Shown here one piece after another: positions 8,265 to 17,359 of a DNA stretch of 49,636 nt. The notes under the pieces are model-generated. The model did not search any database. It was not told where the DNA came from and saw only the letters and a list, made by a program, of their open reading frames with translations. The position numbers were made by a program, and so were the translations under genes. The stretch is from Albibeggiatoa sp964388965 (lineage in GTDB: Bacteria; Pseudomonadota; Gammaproteobacteria; Beggiatoales; Beggiatoaceae): assembly GCA_964388965.1 (NCBI GenBank), contig CAYMCP010000016.1, positions 1 to 49,636 on the forward strand, in the 5' to 3' direction. Position 1 is the first letter of the stretch, and each line of letters begins with the position of its first letter.

Positions 8265-9491
8265 CTAAATAACTTCACCCATTTTGAAGATAGGCAAATA
8301 CATGGCGAGTACCAATCCACCAATAACGACACCTAAAAATGCCATAATCATAGGCTCCATCATCGCGCTGATTTTTTCAACCATTTCATCTACTTCCTCT
8401 TCGTAATAGTCGGCTACTTTGGCTAACATTTTGTCAATCGCACCAGATTCTTCACCAATTTGCACCATTTGTACGACCATGTTAGGCCACACGTCACCAC
8501 ATTCACGCATACTGTCGGCAAGTGCTGTACCAGTGGAAATATCACCTTTCATTTTCATTACCGCATCGTAATAAACAATATTGCCGGTAGCACCTGCAAC
8601 CGAATCCATCGCTTCAACCATTGGTGTACCTGCGGCGAACATCGTTGACATGGTACGTGCAAAACGGGCAATGGATGATAAACGAATAAGACCACCAAAT
8701 ACGGGTAGTTTCAAAGATAATCGCTGCATGGCTTCATTGAATTTTTTGGAGCGTTTGTTAGCTTGCTGAAAAGCGGTTTTTAATCCGATTACCACTGCTA
8801 GTACGTGCATCCAATAGAGTTGTAGTTGATCAGATAAATATACGACAAATGCGGTTAATGCAGGTAAATCCGCACCAAAACCAGAAAATAAGTCCGCAAA
8901 GACTGGTACCACGAAAACAAGCAAAATGGCACTTACACCGGCTGCAACAACTAAAATACTCATAGGATAACTTAGAGCACCTTTAATTTTTTTCTTAATC
9001 GCCTCTGATTTTTCTTTGTAGGTCGCCACTTTATTTAATAGGGTTTCTAAAATACCAGCTTGCTCACCTGCCTCTACCAAGTTGCAAAATAAAGCATCAA
9101 ATTGATCGGGATATTTACGCAATGCGTCGGCTAATGTTCCACCTGCTTCAATATCTGTTTTTAAAGCTATAATCAATTTTTGCATGGTAGGATTTTCATG
9201 ACCTTCGCTTACAATATCAAACGATTGTAATAATGGTACACCTGATTCCATCATCGTTGTCAATTGTCGCGCAAATAGGGCAATATCTGATGCAGTAATG
9301 GGTTTACCGCCCCCTCCACCAAATAAAGCTTTAGGTTTCTTCTTAACTTTTGAAACGATGATGCCCTCACGACGCAACATCGCTTTGACAACCATGTCAC
9401 TTTTACCTGTGCGTTCACCTTTTACTTTTTTACCCGTTTTATCTTTGCCTTCCCAGACAAACATGACAGACGCTTCTTTTTTTTCAGCCAT
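8265..9491 (-). CDS. pilC: Type IV pilus inner-membrane platform protein PilC
   Basis: Polytopic platform protein on which the PilB motor acts during pilus assembly. The 408-residue product contains two GspF domains, each with the TMMESGVPLLQSFDIV / TMFAAGTPMVEAMDSV type of repeat (roughly residues 75-200 and 275-395). Three membrane spans are visible, the last near the C-terminus (MIMAFLGVVIGGLVLAMY). The N-terminus has the FVWEGKDKTGKKVKGE strand pair normal for PilC. It starts 3 bases after the pilB stop, so translation is probably coupled. Confidence 0.96.
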   Translation of the reverse strand: MAEKKEASVMFVWEGKDKTGKKVKGERTGKSDMVVKAMLRREGIIVSKVKKKPKALFGGGGGKPITASDIALFARQLTTMMESGVPLLQSFDIVSEGHENPTMQKLIIALKTDIEAGGTLADALRKYPDQFDALFCNLVEAGEQAGILETLLNKVATYKEKSEAIKKKIKGALSYPMSILVVAAGVSAILLVFVVPVFADLFSGFGADLPALTAFVVYLSDQLQLYWMHVLAVVIGLKTAFQQANKRSKKFNEAMQRLSLKLPVFGGLIRLSSIARFARTMSTMFAAGTPMVEAMDSVAGATGNIVYYDAVMKMKGDISTGTALADSMRECGDVWPNMVVQMVQIGEESGAIDKMLAKVADYYEEEVDEMVEKISAMMEPMIMAFLGVVIGGLVLAMYLPIFKMGEVI

Positions 9492-9494
9492 AAT

Positions 9495-11222
9495 CTAGTC
9501 CTTACTTACAACACGATTAATTTCCTCAAGTGAGGTAACACCTTCAATAGCTTTCTTTAAGCCAGACTTGCGCAAATCTGGTATACCTTCTTTTTCCGCT
9601 TGGTCTGCCAAATCTACCGCATTCCGTCCTTCCATAATTAAGCGTTTCATTGCATCAGAGATTGGCATGACTTGATAAATACCAACCCGCCCTTTATAGC
9701 CTAAATCGCCGCATTTTTCGCAACCACCCGGACGTGCAGAATAAAGCTTAAAATCTGGATTGTTTATCTGTTCTTCAGTGAAACCTTCGCTGAGTAGTGT
9801 GGTTTTGGGGATTTTTTGCTCTTCTTTGCAGTGCGGACATAAACGTCGCGCTAAACGTTGTGCCATAATCAAATTAACCGACGAGGCAATCGCAAATGGG
9901 GGCAAGCCCATATCAATCATACGTGTTAAAGTTTGCGGTGCATCATTGGTGTGCAGGGTGGACATAACCATGTGACCCGTACTTGCCGCTTTAATAGCAA
10001 TACCACCGGTTTCAATATCACGAATCTCACCAACGAGAATAATATCAGGGTCTTGCCGTAAAAATGCTTTTAGAGCTTTGGCGAATGTCATTCCCGTTTT
10101 TTCATCGACTTGTACTTGATTGACACCGGGCAAGTTAATTTCCACAGGGTCTTCGGCAGTTGAAATATTTACTCCCTCTTTGTTTAGAATATTAATCCCG
10201 GTGTAAAGTGATACCGTTTTACCACTACCAGTAGGTCCAGTAACGAGTACCATACCATAAGGATTGGCTAACGCTTCTAAGTAAGCTTTTTTCTGTTCTT
10301 CCTCGTAACCGAGTTTATCAATATCCAAGTTCGCAGCGGAGGAGTCCAAAATCCGCATAACCACTTTTTCACCCCATAATGTCGGCATAGTGCTGACACG
10401 AAAGTCAATAGATTTGTTAGCAGATAGCTTTAATTTAATACGACCATCCTGTGGCACACGCCGCTCAGATACGTCTAAACGTGACATGACTTTAATCCGC
10501 GCTGAAATTTTGCGTTGCAAGCTAATTGGTGGATTGGCTGTCACGCGCAAAATACCGTCCACCCGAAAACGTACCCGATAAAATTTTTCATACGGCTCAA
10601 AATGTAAATCTGACGCACCCATTTTGATTGCATCTAACAACATTTTATTGACGAATTTGACGATTGGCGCATCTTCGACGGCTTCCTTATCATCTTCATC
10701 TTTTTTATCGTCTTCTTCGTCCGCTAACTCAAGGTCGCCAAGACCCTCTTCTAAATCCTTCATGGTGTCATCAAACAATTCCAACGAACGCTCAATGACC
10801 TTATTTAATTTATCATCTTCGACAATAATGGCTTCGGTATTCATTTTGGTATGAAATCGAATATCATCGAGGGCGGCTAAATTCGTCGGATCAGACATCG
10901 CCACAAACATCCGATTACCACGCTTAAAGACTGGTAATGCTGAATGTTTTTTGAGTAATTTTTCATCGATGTTTTTAATAATTTCTGGATTCAGCTCGAT
11001 GCTATCGATGTCAACGAGTGGTGTGCCAAACTCTTCAGCAGCAGCGCGCGCCACTTCTCGACTAGGAAGCAAATTATTTTGCACGACGTAGGAGACAAAC
11101 GGTATATGCTGTGCTAGTGCCTTTTCAAACGCAGCCTCCGCGTCTCCCTCAGTAAGCAACTTTTCATTGACTAGTTTACGTGCTAATCCAGTTAAAATAA
11201 TTTTTGATTTAGAAACTGCCAT
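9495..11222 (-). CDS. pilB: Type IV pilus extension ATPase PilB
   Basis: Hexameric cytoplasmic ATPase that powers pilus extension. It has an N-terminal MshEN-type domain (KLVNEKLLTEGDAEAAFEKAL; VDIDSIELNPEII) and a strongly acidic linker. The ATPase core carries GPTGSGKT (Walker A), DPDIILVGEIRD (Walker B) and the His box STLHTNDAP. A tetracysteine zinc site (CPHC...CEKCGDLGYKGR) marks PilB rather than PilT. The frame opens with a TTG at 11237; the ATG at 11222 (MAVSKSK), with GAGTGG just before it, is the better start and gives 575 residues. First gene of pilBCD. No pilA major pilin gene lies next to it, although pilA often does. Confidence 0.96.
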   Translation of the reverse strand: MAVSKSKIILTGLARKLVNEKLLTEGDAEAAFEKALAQHIPFVSYVVQNNLLPSREVARAAAEEFGTPLVDIDSIELNPEIIKNIDEKLLKKHSALPVFKRGNRMFVAMSDPTNLAALDDIRFHTKMNTEAIIVEDDKLNKVIERSLELFDDTMKDLEEGLGDLELADEEDDKKDEDDKEAVEDAPIVKFVNKMLLDAIKMGASDLHFEPYEKFYRVRFRVDGILRVTANPPISLQRKISARIKVMSRLDVSERRVPQDGRIKLKLSANKSIDFRVSTMPTLWGEKVVMRILDSSAANLDIDKLGYEEEQKKAYLEALANPYGMVLVTGPTGSGKTVSLYTGINILNKEGVNISTAEDPVEINLPGVNQVQVDEKTGMTFAKALKAFLRQDPDIILVGEIRDIETGGIAIKAASTGHMVMSTLHTNDAPQTLTRMIDMGLPPFAIASSVNLIMAQRLARRLCPHCKEEQKIPKTTLLSEGFTEEQINNPDFKLYSARPGGCEKCGDLGYKGRVGIYQVMPISDAMKRLIMEGRNAVDLADQAEKEGIPDLRKSGLKKAIEGVTSLEEINRVVSKD

Positions 11223-11389
11223 ACCCACTCTATCCAAATGCTTTGAACCAGTTAGACCTAACTATAGTGTATTTTAAGTGAAATTGCATTTTAGATTTAA
11301 ACCCTGCCTAGATTTTTTTCATTCACTTGCAAAATTAACACTGTTTAAAATTTAAAATAAGGTTGATGACAAAATAATGACGCTGGATA

Positions 11390-11971
11390 TTAAACTTGCT
11401 TTAAGAAATTTTGTAATAAATCATGACCATGTTGAGTTAGTATAGATTCTGGATGAAATTGTACGCCTTGTATTGCGAAATTTTTATGACGTAATCCCAT
11501 AATTTCATCGCGTTGTCCGTTTTCTGTTTGTGTCCATGCGGTTACTTCTAGCTCTGTCGGCAAATTATTATCAGCGACAACCAAAGAATGATAACGTGTG
11601 GCAATAAATGGATTATTTAACGCTTTGAATACACCTTGATTATTATGATAAATCTGCGAAGTTTTTCCGTGCATAATTTTTTTAGCATGAACAATTTGCC
11701 CCTTAAATGCTTGTCCAATACTTTGATGACCTAAACAAACGCCAAGAATAGGTATTTTGCCTACAAATTTTTGGATAATCTCAACGGAAATGCCAGCTTG
11801 AGAGGGTGTACAAGGTCCTGGTGAAATCACAATATAATCAGGTTGTAACTTATCAATTTCACTGATGGTAATTTGATCATTGCGCACCACGTTTACATCA
11901 ACACCCAATTCCCCAAAATATTGGACTAGGTTATATGTAAAAGAGTCGTAATTATCTATCATAAGTAGCAT
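11390..11971 (-). CDS. trpG: Anthranilate/aminodeoxychorismate synthase glutamine amidotransferase
   Basis: Class I glutamine amidotransferase that supplies ammonia to TrpE (tryptophan) or PabB (folate). The 193-residue product has DNYDSFTYNLVQYF at the start, the oxyanion PGPCTPSQAG loop, the nucleophile in GVCLGHQ and the catalytic His/Glu in QFHPESIL. In many bacteria one protein serves both pathways, so trpG and pabA cannot be separated. It stands alone: neither trpE nor trpD lies beside it. It shares orientation with pilB but is separated by 168 bases. Confidence 0.93.
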   Translation of the reverse strand: MLLMIDNYDSFTYNLVQYFGELGVDVNVVRNDQITISEIDKLQPDYIVISPGPCTPSQAGISVEIIQKFVGKIPILGVCLGHQSIGQAFKGQIVHAKKIMHGKTSQIYHNNQGVFKALNNPFIATRYHSLVVADNNLPTELEVTAWTQTENGQRDEIMGLRHKNFAIQGVQFHPESILTQHGHDLLQNFLKQV

Positions 11972-12144
11972 ATTTATTCTCCTTAGCTAGAGGCGTGTCA
12001 AATAACGTATACTTAGCATCCAAGCGCGTTTTATACACTATTTTGTTGATTTTAAAAATATAAAATTAATCAATCAATCTACTTTTTTTATCCACTAAAT
12101 CGGTTTACACTCTACACTCCAACTACTGTTTTGAGGTTTGATTT

Positions 12145-12519
12145 ATGTTAAAAACAATCGTCTATGCTACTAGTATATTACTGTTTTTTTCAAGCTCAGT
12201 AAGTTTTGCCGGCGACAAATATGGCGCATTAGCCTATTCAGTTGGTGAGGGTGTATACGGCTATGCAACGGATTATGACACTCGTGACGAAGCGGAAAAT
12301 GTTGCTTTAACGGAATGTGTTGAGTTATTGGAAAATCAAGATAGTCAATGTGTTATCGAATTATGGTTTAAAAACAGTTACGGTGCATTGGCAGAAGGTG
12401 ACAACGGCTTTGGTACAGGTCACGGTGTCTACAAACAAGATGCGCAATTAATGGCATTAGAAAATTGTAAGCAATACACAGAAAATTGCGATATTACAAT
12501 CACCATCGGCACGGAATAA
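12145..12519 (+). CDS. Secreted DUF4189-family protein
   Basis: A 124-residue exported protein. The signal peptide runs through SSVSFA and is cleaved near residue 22. The mature part reads GALAYSVGEGVYGYATDYDTRDEAENVALTEC and, as a second half-repeat, GALAEGDNGFGTGHGVYKQDAQLMALENC, the pattern of the DUF4189 family. Four cysteines (two in each half) could form disulfides. A GAGG Shine-Dalgarno lies about 10 bases before the ATG. The function of the family is unknown; members are often stress- or envelope-associated. The neighbouring secreted protease is convergent, so a shared operon is excluded. Confidence 0.82.
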   Translation: MLKTIVYATSILLFFSSSVSFAGDKYGALAYSVGEGVYGYATDYDTRDEAENVALTECVELLENQDSQCVIELWFKNSYGALAEGDNGFGTGHGVYKQDAQLMALENCKQYTENCDITITIGTE

Positions 12520-12620
12520 AAATTTTAAATAAACTTGTACTAACTGTACTGGCTTTTGTAGCAATCATTACCATACAGAAGTACAAAGTTTGTGTTGCAT
12601 TCTAAACAAGAATGGTTGTA

Positions 12621-13733
12621 TTAGTAAACTTTATTTAATACATATTTTCCAATCGCCAACGGACATATTTCCTCACCACAAGTTATGACTTCCAACGTAG
12701 CGTGTGAGTCTGTATCAGGAGCTAATTTTGCTTTGATTTCAAATTGTTGTCCGACTAAATCAATCACTTCAAAATCATTTTTTCCGACCAAAGCAAACCA
12801 CTGACCTTCTGGAGTCAAAACGATAAGTGCAACATAATCTCGATCACTGGTAAAAGTAAAAAAATTAGGATTTTGTTCAATTTGCCATATACCTTGATAA
12901 AAATGTAATTTTGGCACATATTGATCAATAAAGTCCAAAAATGCCGCAGGTTGACTATACACACCATAGGCATGTTCTCCGCCGCACAAAGGACCATCCG
13001 ATTTACCGCCATAACTTACTATACCCAATTGCTGCCAGCGTCCAGTATCATCTTTAATGACTAGCGGACCACCACTATCGCCAACACAACTGTCTTTCCC
13101 ACCCGCCTCATAGCCTGCGCAAATCGAATAAGGTAAAATAATTTCTTCATCTTGATAAGCTTTTTGGCAGGTGGAAAAATCAACTAGGGGCATTTCAACT
13201 TGTTGTAAAATATCTGGATAAATGCGCGATGTAGCAGTTGTCCGCCCCCAGCCAATAACGACGGGTAAATTGTCTGAATTGCCAGTCTCAAATAATTTAG
13301 AGTTTCGGTCTCGTGTAATAACGACAGGTTCGATAGACGTAATTGGCGTTTTTAGCTTGATTAAGCCTATATCTGGGAAAATAAAATCATTGCGTTTTTC
13401 CCAATCTGGATGTTGTACTAATTGCTCTGCTTCCACCTTGATGCCTTGCGTTTCCAATTTTTGATAATCGTGTACGCCGAGCATTACAACAACTTCATCG
13501 CTATCCATGATTTTGTTCCCCGATGTACTATCTAAGCAATGTGCAGCAGTCAGTACCCATTGTGGATGAATCAACGAACCACCACAGTATGGTCTATTAG
13601 TACCTACTTCGTGCAATCCCGCCATCCAAGGGTAAGCACCCTCTTTTGTATTTCTACCGTCAACAATTTTTGTTGCACGTTCCGCGAATACATCTGCTTG
13701 AAAAATAATTAATAATATTAAAATATAACGCAT
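12621..13733 (-). CDS. Secreted trypsin-like serine protease (S1) with C-terminal extension
   Basis: A chymotrypsin-fold protease exported by an N-terminal signal peptide (about residues 1-17). Activation would expose IVDG at residue 23 after Lys22. The catalytic triad is intact: His65 (TAAHC), Asp121 (PDIGLIKL) and Ser220 (GDSGGPL). Asp214, six residues before the serine, predicts cleavage after Arg or Lys. Six or more cysteines suit the usual disulfides. Residues from about 275 to 370 form an additional domain of unknown type, beginning LHFYQGIWQIEQNP and ending with a CGEEICPLAIGKYV strand. An AAGGA site precedes the start at a good distance. S1 proteases with such tails occur in marine and sulfur gammaproteobacteria; the substrate is unknown. 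Confidence 0.92.
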   Translation of the reverse strand: MRYILILLIIFQADVFAERATKIVDGRNTKEGAYPWMAGLHEVGTNRPYCGGSLIHPQWVLTAAHCLDSTSGNKIMDSDEVVVMLGVHDYQKLETQGIKVEAEQLVQHPDWEKRNDFIFPDIGLIKLKTPITSIEPVVITRDRNSKLFETGNSDNLPVVIGWGRTTATSRIYPDILQQVEMPLVDFSTCQKAYQDEEIILPYSICAGYEAGGKDSCVGDSGGPLVIKDDTGRWQQLGIVSYGGKSDGPLCGGEHAYGVYSQPAAFLDFIDQYVPKLHFYQGIWQIEQNPNFFTFTSDRDYVALIVLTPEGQWFALVGKNDFEVIDLVGQQFEIKAKLAPDTDSHATLEVITCGEEICPLAIGKYVLNKVY

Positions 13734-13975
13734 TATTATTTTCCTTATCTAAAGGCTTTGCGAATAGTAAGTTTTATGCGTCGTACTTTATCAAAACTAA
13801 GTGATTCGTTCAAATTATTAATCCATTTCACTTGCGCCGAACAAGCGTTGCTTGTCGCGCTTATATCCCGTGAAGAATGGCGTTTTACATCTGGATTGAT
13901 AAGACAAAAAAAGACATGATACTTTTGTTCTTAATTTGAACGTAGTACCATGTTTCCTAATCGAGGGAGGGAAGT

Positions 13976-14029
13976 ATGAATGCAACAACCAAACTAATTA
14001 AGGGAATACGCTCGAAAAAAGAGTTGTAG
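13976..14029 (+). CDS. Possible 17-residue peptide frame
   Basis: The frame encodes MNATTKLIKGIRSKKEL and is preceded by GAGGGAGGGAA, an unusually strong Shine-Dalgarno stretch 2-3 bases before the ATG. The peptide is basic. The spacing is tight, no homologue is recognised, and nothing downstream looks attenuated, so chance is a real alternative. Confidence 0.2.
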   Translation: MNATTKLIKGIRSKKEL

Positions 14030-14249
14030 ACCTTGTACTTATCTAGCATACGATGTGCCAAAAGTATAAAAATATTTTAAGCTTCTGTTTTTTATAAACT
14101 AATTCCTTCAAAAAGTTTTACACACTTATTTCTCTTTGATGGATAAATCTTACACAATACTTTGATAAATTGGAAAAAATACACTTTAGTGTAAAGTTGT
14201 CCTGTCTAAAACAAAATGTAATTAATCTTACATATCTTTTTGTAAGGAG

Positions 14250-14278
14250 TTGACAGATAGTAGCTAAAACAATAACAT
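14250..14278 (+). promoter_or_regulatory. Sigma-70-like promoter candidate
   Basis: TTGACA (14250-14255), a 17-base spacer and TAACAT (14273-14278). The -35 box is perfect and the -10 matches four of six positions. It points towards the membrane-protein gene at 14610 but lies 330 bases away, with a repeat between. Confidence 0.3.
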
Positions 14279-14318
14279 ACGCCAATATCAGTTAATTAGA
14301 ATTAATACCATACTCGTA

Positions 14319-14382
14319 GTCGTCACCCAGCAAGACGCACCAGCGTCCTACGACATTCATGAAATTTAAAATGAGAATTGCT
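14319..14382 (-). repeat. Dispersed repeat family A, inverted copy
   Basis: On the minus strand it reads AGCAATTCTCATTTTAAA from 14382. It continues through GTCGTAGGACGCTGGTGCG and ends CTGGGTGACGAC, aligning with GTAGGACG-TGGTGGGG...TTGGGTGACAATG in the 16811 copy. It contains the GACGC-acca-GCGTC mini-hairpin, also seen near 16969. Confidence 0.65.
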
Positions 14383-14609
14383 GGAAGTTACTTTACAACT
14401 TGGCTTACATCTGATTAAGGAATAAAATCATCAATTTGGTCGATGAGTTACACTGTGTGGAATGTGGCGGACTATTCTCTGCGCTTTACATGGATTTTCT
14501 CATCTTTATCAAAGTTATTTTTAACTAATTTATAACGAAATAGAATCATTTTTTACAATGATATAACATGTGTATTACTTTTTAGTCTCATATCCTGGAG
14601 GAACATTGT

Positions 14610-15026
14610 ATGAATATACTTAAAATATTTAGTTTTATCCCCTTATTCGCCATTTTGCTGGTTATTTACCTAATAATGATGCTTTCAGGGGCTGATCTTT
14701 CCATTTCAGTCTTTACTGCGACCTTAGTATCGGGTGCGCAATTTTCTCCAACTCGTGGGGATTTGTTAATTATTTTAGGTATCGTTTTCTTGTATGCGGA
14801 GATTTTCAAATCTACTCGTACTAGTACTGCCTCGGTCATCGAACATGGTATTTCAATGGCTGTTTTCCTAGCCTTTTTGATTGTATTTTTAACAATTAAA
14901 GATGCAGGCACATCTACTTTATTGATTTTAACTTTAATGTCATTATTAGATGTTGTAGGTGGCTTCACTGTGACCATTTCAACGGCACGTCGTGATTGGG
15001 GGGGTGGTAGCGCTCATATCCAATAG
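14610..15026 (+). CDS. Four-helix integral membrane protein of unknown function
   Basis: A 138-residue hydrophobic protein with four probable membrane helices, about residues 5-28, 48-66, 77-97 and 103-125. A polar, glycine-rich C-terminus (RRDWGGGSAHIQ) follows. Short charged loops sit between helices (SPTRGD; KSTRTS; TIKDAGTS). A GGAGG ribosome site stands about 8 bases before the ATG, so it is certainly translated. I recognise no family; similar four-helix proteins are widespread in proteobacteria without a defined role. The following gene on the same strand begins 117 bases later, beyond a hairpin, so it is probably a single-gene unit. Confidence 0.75.
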   Translation: MNILKIFSFIPLFAILLVIYLIMMLSGADLSISVFTATLVSGAQFSPTRGDLLIILGIVFLYAEIFKSTRTSTASVIEHGISMAVFLAFLIVFLTIKDAGTSTLLILTLMSLLDVVGGFTVTISTARRDWGGGSAHIQ

Positions 15027-15043
15027 TTGGTTAGACATTAAAA

Positions 15044-15077
15044 CCCTCAGTTCCTATGAATTAATTTTAACTGAGGG
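15044..15077 (+). terminator. Stem-loop after the membrane-protein gene
   Basis: CCCTCAGTT (15044-15052) pairs perfectly with AACTGAGGG (15069-15077), 18 bases after the stop. The T-rich stretch begins several bases later (TTATTTTT at about 15084), so termination may be imperfect. Confidence 0.5.
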
Positions 15078-15143
15078 ATGTCCGTTATTTTTAACCCACT
15101 GATGTAATACGAAATATGTTAAACAAATATCGAGAAAATGTAC

Positions 15144-16778
15144 ATGAAAAAATTAATATTATCGCTGCTGTTGCTCGCAATAAGTCAGTCTAGTTACGCC
15201 TTTTTTGATTTTTTTGCTAAACCAAAGCAAATTGAGCTTGATTTAGTATACAGTTCGGAAAAACAAGCATGGTTTAATGAAGTCATACCCGAATTTAATC
15301 AAGCTAAAATCCGTGATAAAGATGAACAATTTATTATAAAAATCAATGCTAAACCAATGGGTTCGGGCGAAATGATGCAAATGCTAGTAGACGGCGAAAT
15401 TAAACCCCACCTTGTCAGTCCAGCTTCTAATATTTTCATTGACTTGTATAAAGCTAGAGCGACCGCTCAAAAACCAATCATTGAAAATACCCAAAATCTC
15501 GTTTTATCTCCAGTAGTTATTGCAATGTGGCAACCTATGGCAGAGGCTTTAGGCTGGCCTGATAAATTGATTGGTTGGGAAGAAATTTTTAAATTAAGCG
15601 GCAAAGGTTGGGCGGAATTTGGGCATCCAGAGTGGGGAAAATTTAAATTTGGCCATACCCATCCTTTTTATAGTAATAGTGGTATTATTTCAATTTTAGC
15701 AGAAGCTTACGCAGGTGCAGGTAAAAGTCACGTTTTAAAATTAAAAGATGTAGAAAATCAACAAACTCAAGACTTTATCAGAAAAATTGAACATTCTGTT
15801 ATTCACTATGGGCGTTCAACTGGTTTTTTTGGTAAAAAATTATTTAACAATAGTACGAACCTACTCAGTGCGGCTGTACTATACGAAAGTATGGTAATTG
15901 AGTCCTACTCTCAAAAATATAATTTAGAATATCCTATTGTTGCAATTTACCCAAAAGAGGGTACATTTTGGAGCGATCATCCGATTGCTGTTGTTGAGCG
16001 TAGTTGGGTAGGCAATAAAGAGCGTGTTGCAGCAAAAGTATTTATTGATTATTTATTGTCTGAACCGCAACAGCTTAAAGCACAAAAATATGGTTTACGA
16101 CCCGCTAATTTAAACGTACCTTTACAAGCCCCTTTCAACGCTGAACATGGCGTAGATCCGCAGCAACCACAAGCTATTTTACCTATTCCAAAACCCAACG
16201 TAATGGAAAAATTACTCACCATTTGGCAAGACAATAAAAAACATTCAAATATTCTGCTTGTATTTGATGTCTCTGGTAGTATGCAAGGTGAGGATAAAAT
16301 TGAATTTGCACGTCAAGGTGCATTAGATTTGCTCGACGTGTTGCATGATAAAGATACATTTTCATTGTTGATATTTAATCATAAATTAAATTGGTTAGCT
16401 AAACAGAAAAAATTAGAAACAAATAGAATGTTTTTTAATGATGTTTTTAGTAAAATTCATAGCAGTGGTGGAACAGCATTGTATAATGCGGTTGATGAAG
16501 CTTATGATTATATGCTTAACAATAAAAGAGATGATCAAATTTCTGCAATTATTGTGTTAAGTGACGGTGCTGACGGTCATAGCGAAAATATAACCTTAGA
16601 ACAATTGCTAGAGAAAATTAAACAAAAAGCTGAAATTAATATTTATCCTATCGCTTATGGCAGTAATGCAGAAATGGCTGTTTTAAATAAAATTGCTCAA
16701 GCAAGTTACAGTAAAGCGTATTCCGCAGAAACGGTTGATATTAAAAATATTTTTCGGGATATTGCTACTTTTTTTTAA
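15144..16778 (+). CDS. Periplasmic solute-binding / von Willebrand A domain fusion
   Basis: An exported 544-residue protein. After a signal peptide (MKKLILS to about residue 19) comes an extracellular solute-binding domain (about 28-345) of the ABC type II class. It contains LDLVYSSEK, KPMGSGEMMQMLVDG and a GWEEIFKL segment typical of sulfate/molybdate-like binders. A von Willebrand A domain (about 368-540) follows with a complete metal site: DVSGS (Asp375, Ser377, Ser379), Thr444 in SGGTALYNA and the LSDGADGH loop. The combination suggests metal-dependent protein binding coupled to sensing of a ligand. No transporter permease or ATPase lies nearby. ATG at 15138 is also possible, but GAGA is better spaced for 15144. 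The architecture is known, its role is not. Confidence 0.88.
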   Translation: MKKLILSLLLLAISQSSYAFFDFFAKPKQIELDLVYSSEKQAWFNEVIPEFNQAKIRDKDEQFIIKINAKPMGSGEMMQMLVDGEIKPHLVSPASNIFIDLYKARATAQKPIIENTQNLVLSPVVIAMWQPMAEALGWPDKLIGWEEIFKLSGKGWAEFGHPEWGKFKFGHTHPFYSNSGIISILAEAYAGAGKSHVLKLKDVENQQTQDFIRKIEHSVIHYGRSTGFFGKKLFNNSTNLLSAAVLYESMVIESYSQKYNLEYPIVAIYPKEGTFWSDHPIAVVERSWVGNKERVAAKVFIDYLLSEPQQLKAQKYGLRPANLNVPLQAPFNAEHGVDPQQPQAILPIPKPNVMEKLLTIWQDNKKHSNILLVFDVSGSMQGEDKIEFARQGALDLLDVLHDKDTFSLLIFNHKLNWLAKQKKLETNRMFFNDVFSKIHSSGGTALYNAVDEAYDYMLNNKRDDQISAIIVLSDGADGHSENITLEQLLEKIKQKAEINIYPIAYGSNAEMAVLNKIAQASYSKAYSAETVDIKNIFRDIATFF

Positions 16779-17359
16779 ACAATCAACGATTTTCAATGTA
16801 AACAGTTGTTAGCAATTCTCATTTTAAACTTTATGTAGGAACGGATGCCAAGAATTCAGTCCATAATATTGTAGGACGTGGTGGGGCTAATTGGGTGACA
16901 ATGCAGTGCGTCGTCACAAGGAGGAATCTCATTTTACGTACCGCGTAGAATGCGCCATTGACGCACCAGCGTCACGCAAAAATAATTTATCTCGTTCCCA
17001 AATTGCTCATTTTTGCTAATCTTTTAATGAAGGTGTTAAATTAAGATGAATTTTCTTGCGCTTACCAGTGCTATTTTAAGCAAGTTTAAATAGTGTTAGA
17101 ATAACCGGGCTAAGTTACAGAACTTAAAGATAGAATCTTTATGGTACGTGGTCTGGTTCATGGTGAGTTGGAAAAAGTTTAAAATTCTGCCCAAGCTAGA
17201 GTTGCAGTACGGATATTAGGCTGCATGACCGCGCGATAATATCCTCAATAGATCACCTCAAAATGCGTTGTTTTCCCACCATTTTTCGGCACATTATTAT
17301 CATGGAATACAAAAAATTTTCTGCAACCTGTATGGAATACTACCGAGAGGATGTTTAGA
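16779..17359. other. Intergenic region with repeats
   Basis: A 581-base gap. It contains family A copy 2 (16811-16922) and, shortly after, GACGC-acca-GCGTC near 16969. From about 17040 on it is AT-rich without a recognisable gene. A short frame from about 17140 is interrupted by stops and resembles nothing I know. The promoter of the following hybrid regulator should be near its 3' end. Confidence 0.45.
16811..16922 (+). repeat. Dispersed repeat family A, copy 2
   Basis: Starts AGCAATTCTCATTTTAAA, continues CTTTATGTAGGAACGGATGCC and AAGAATTC, and ends GTGCGTCGTCACAAGG. Start, middle and end all match the copy at 26432-26580. This makes it the best reference copy, about 112 bases long. Confidence 0.75.

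Larger units (their letters stand above)
13734..14609. other. Long intergenic region, mostly non-coding
   Basis: An 876-base gap between the divergent protease and membrane-protein genes. It holds a perfect small hairpin ACAAGC-gtt-GCTTGT near 13840, a 17-codon open frame with a strong ribosome site (13976-14029), a TTGACA/TAACAT promoter-like pair (14250-14278) and an inverted family A repeat (14319-14382). No conserved protein is evident in any frame. A small RNA could be hidden here, but nothing identifies one. Confidence 0.5.
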
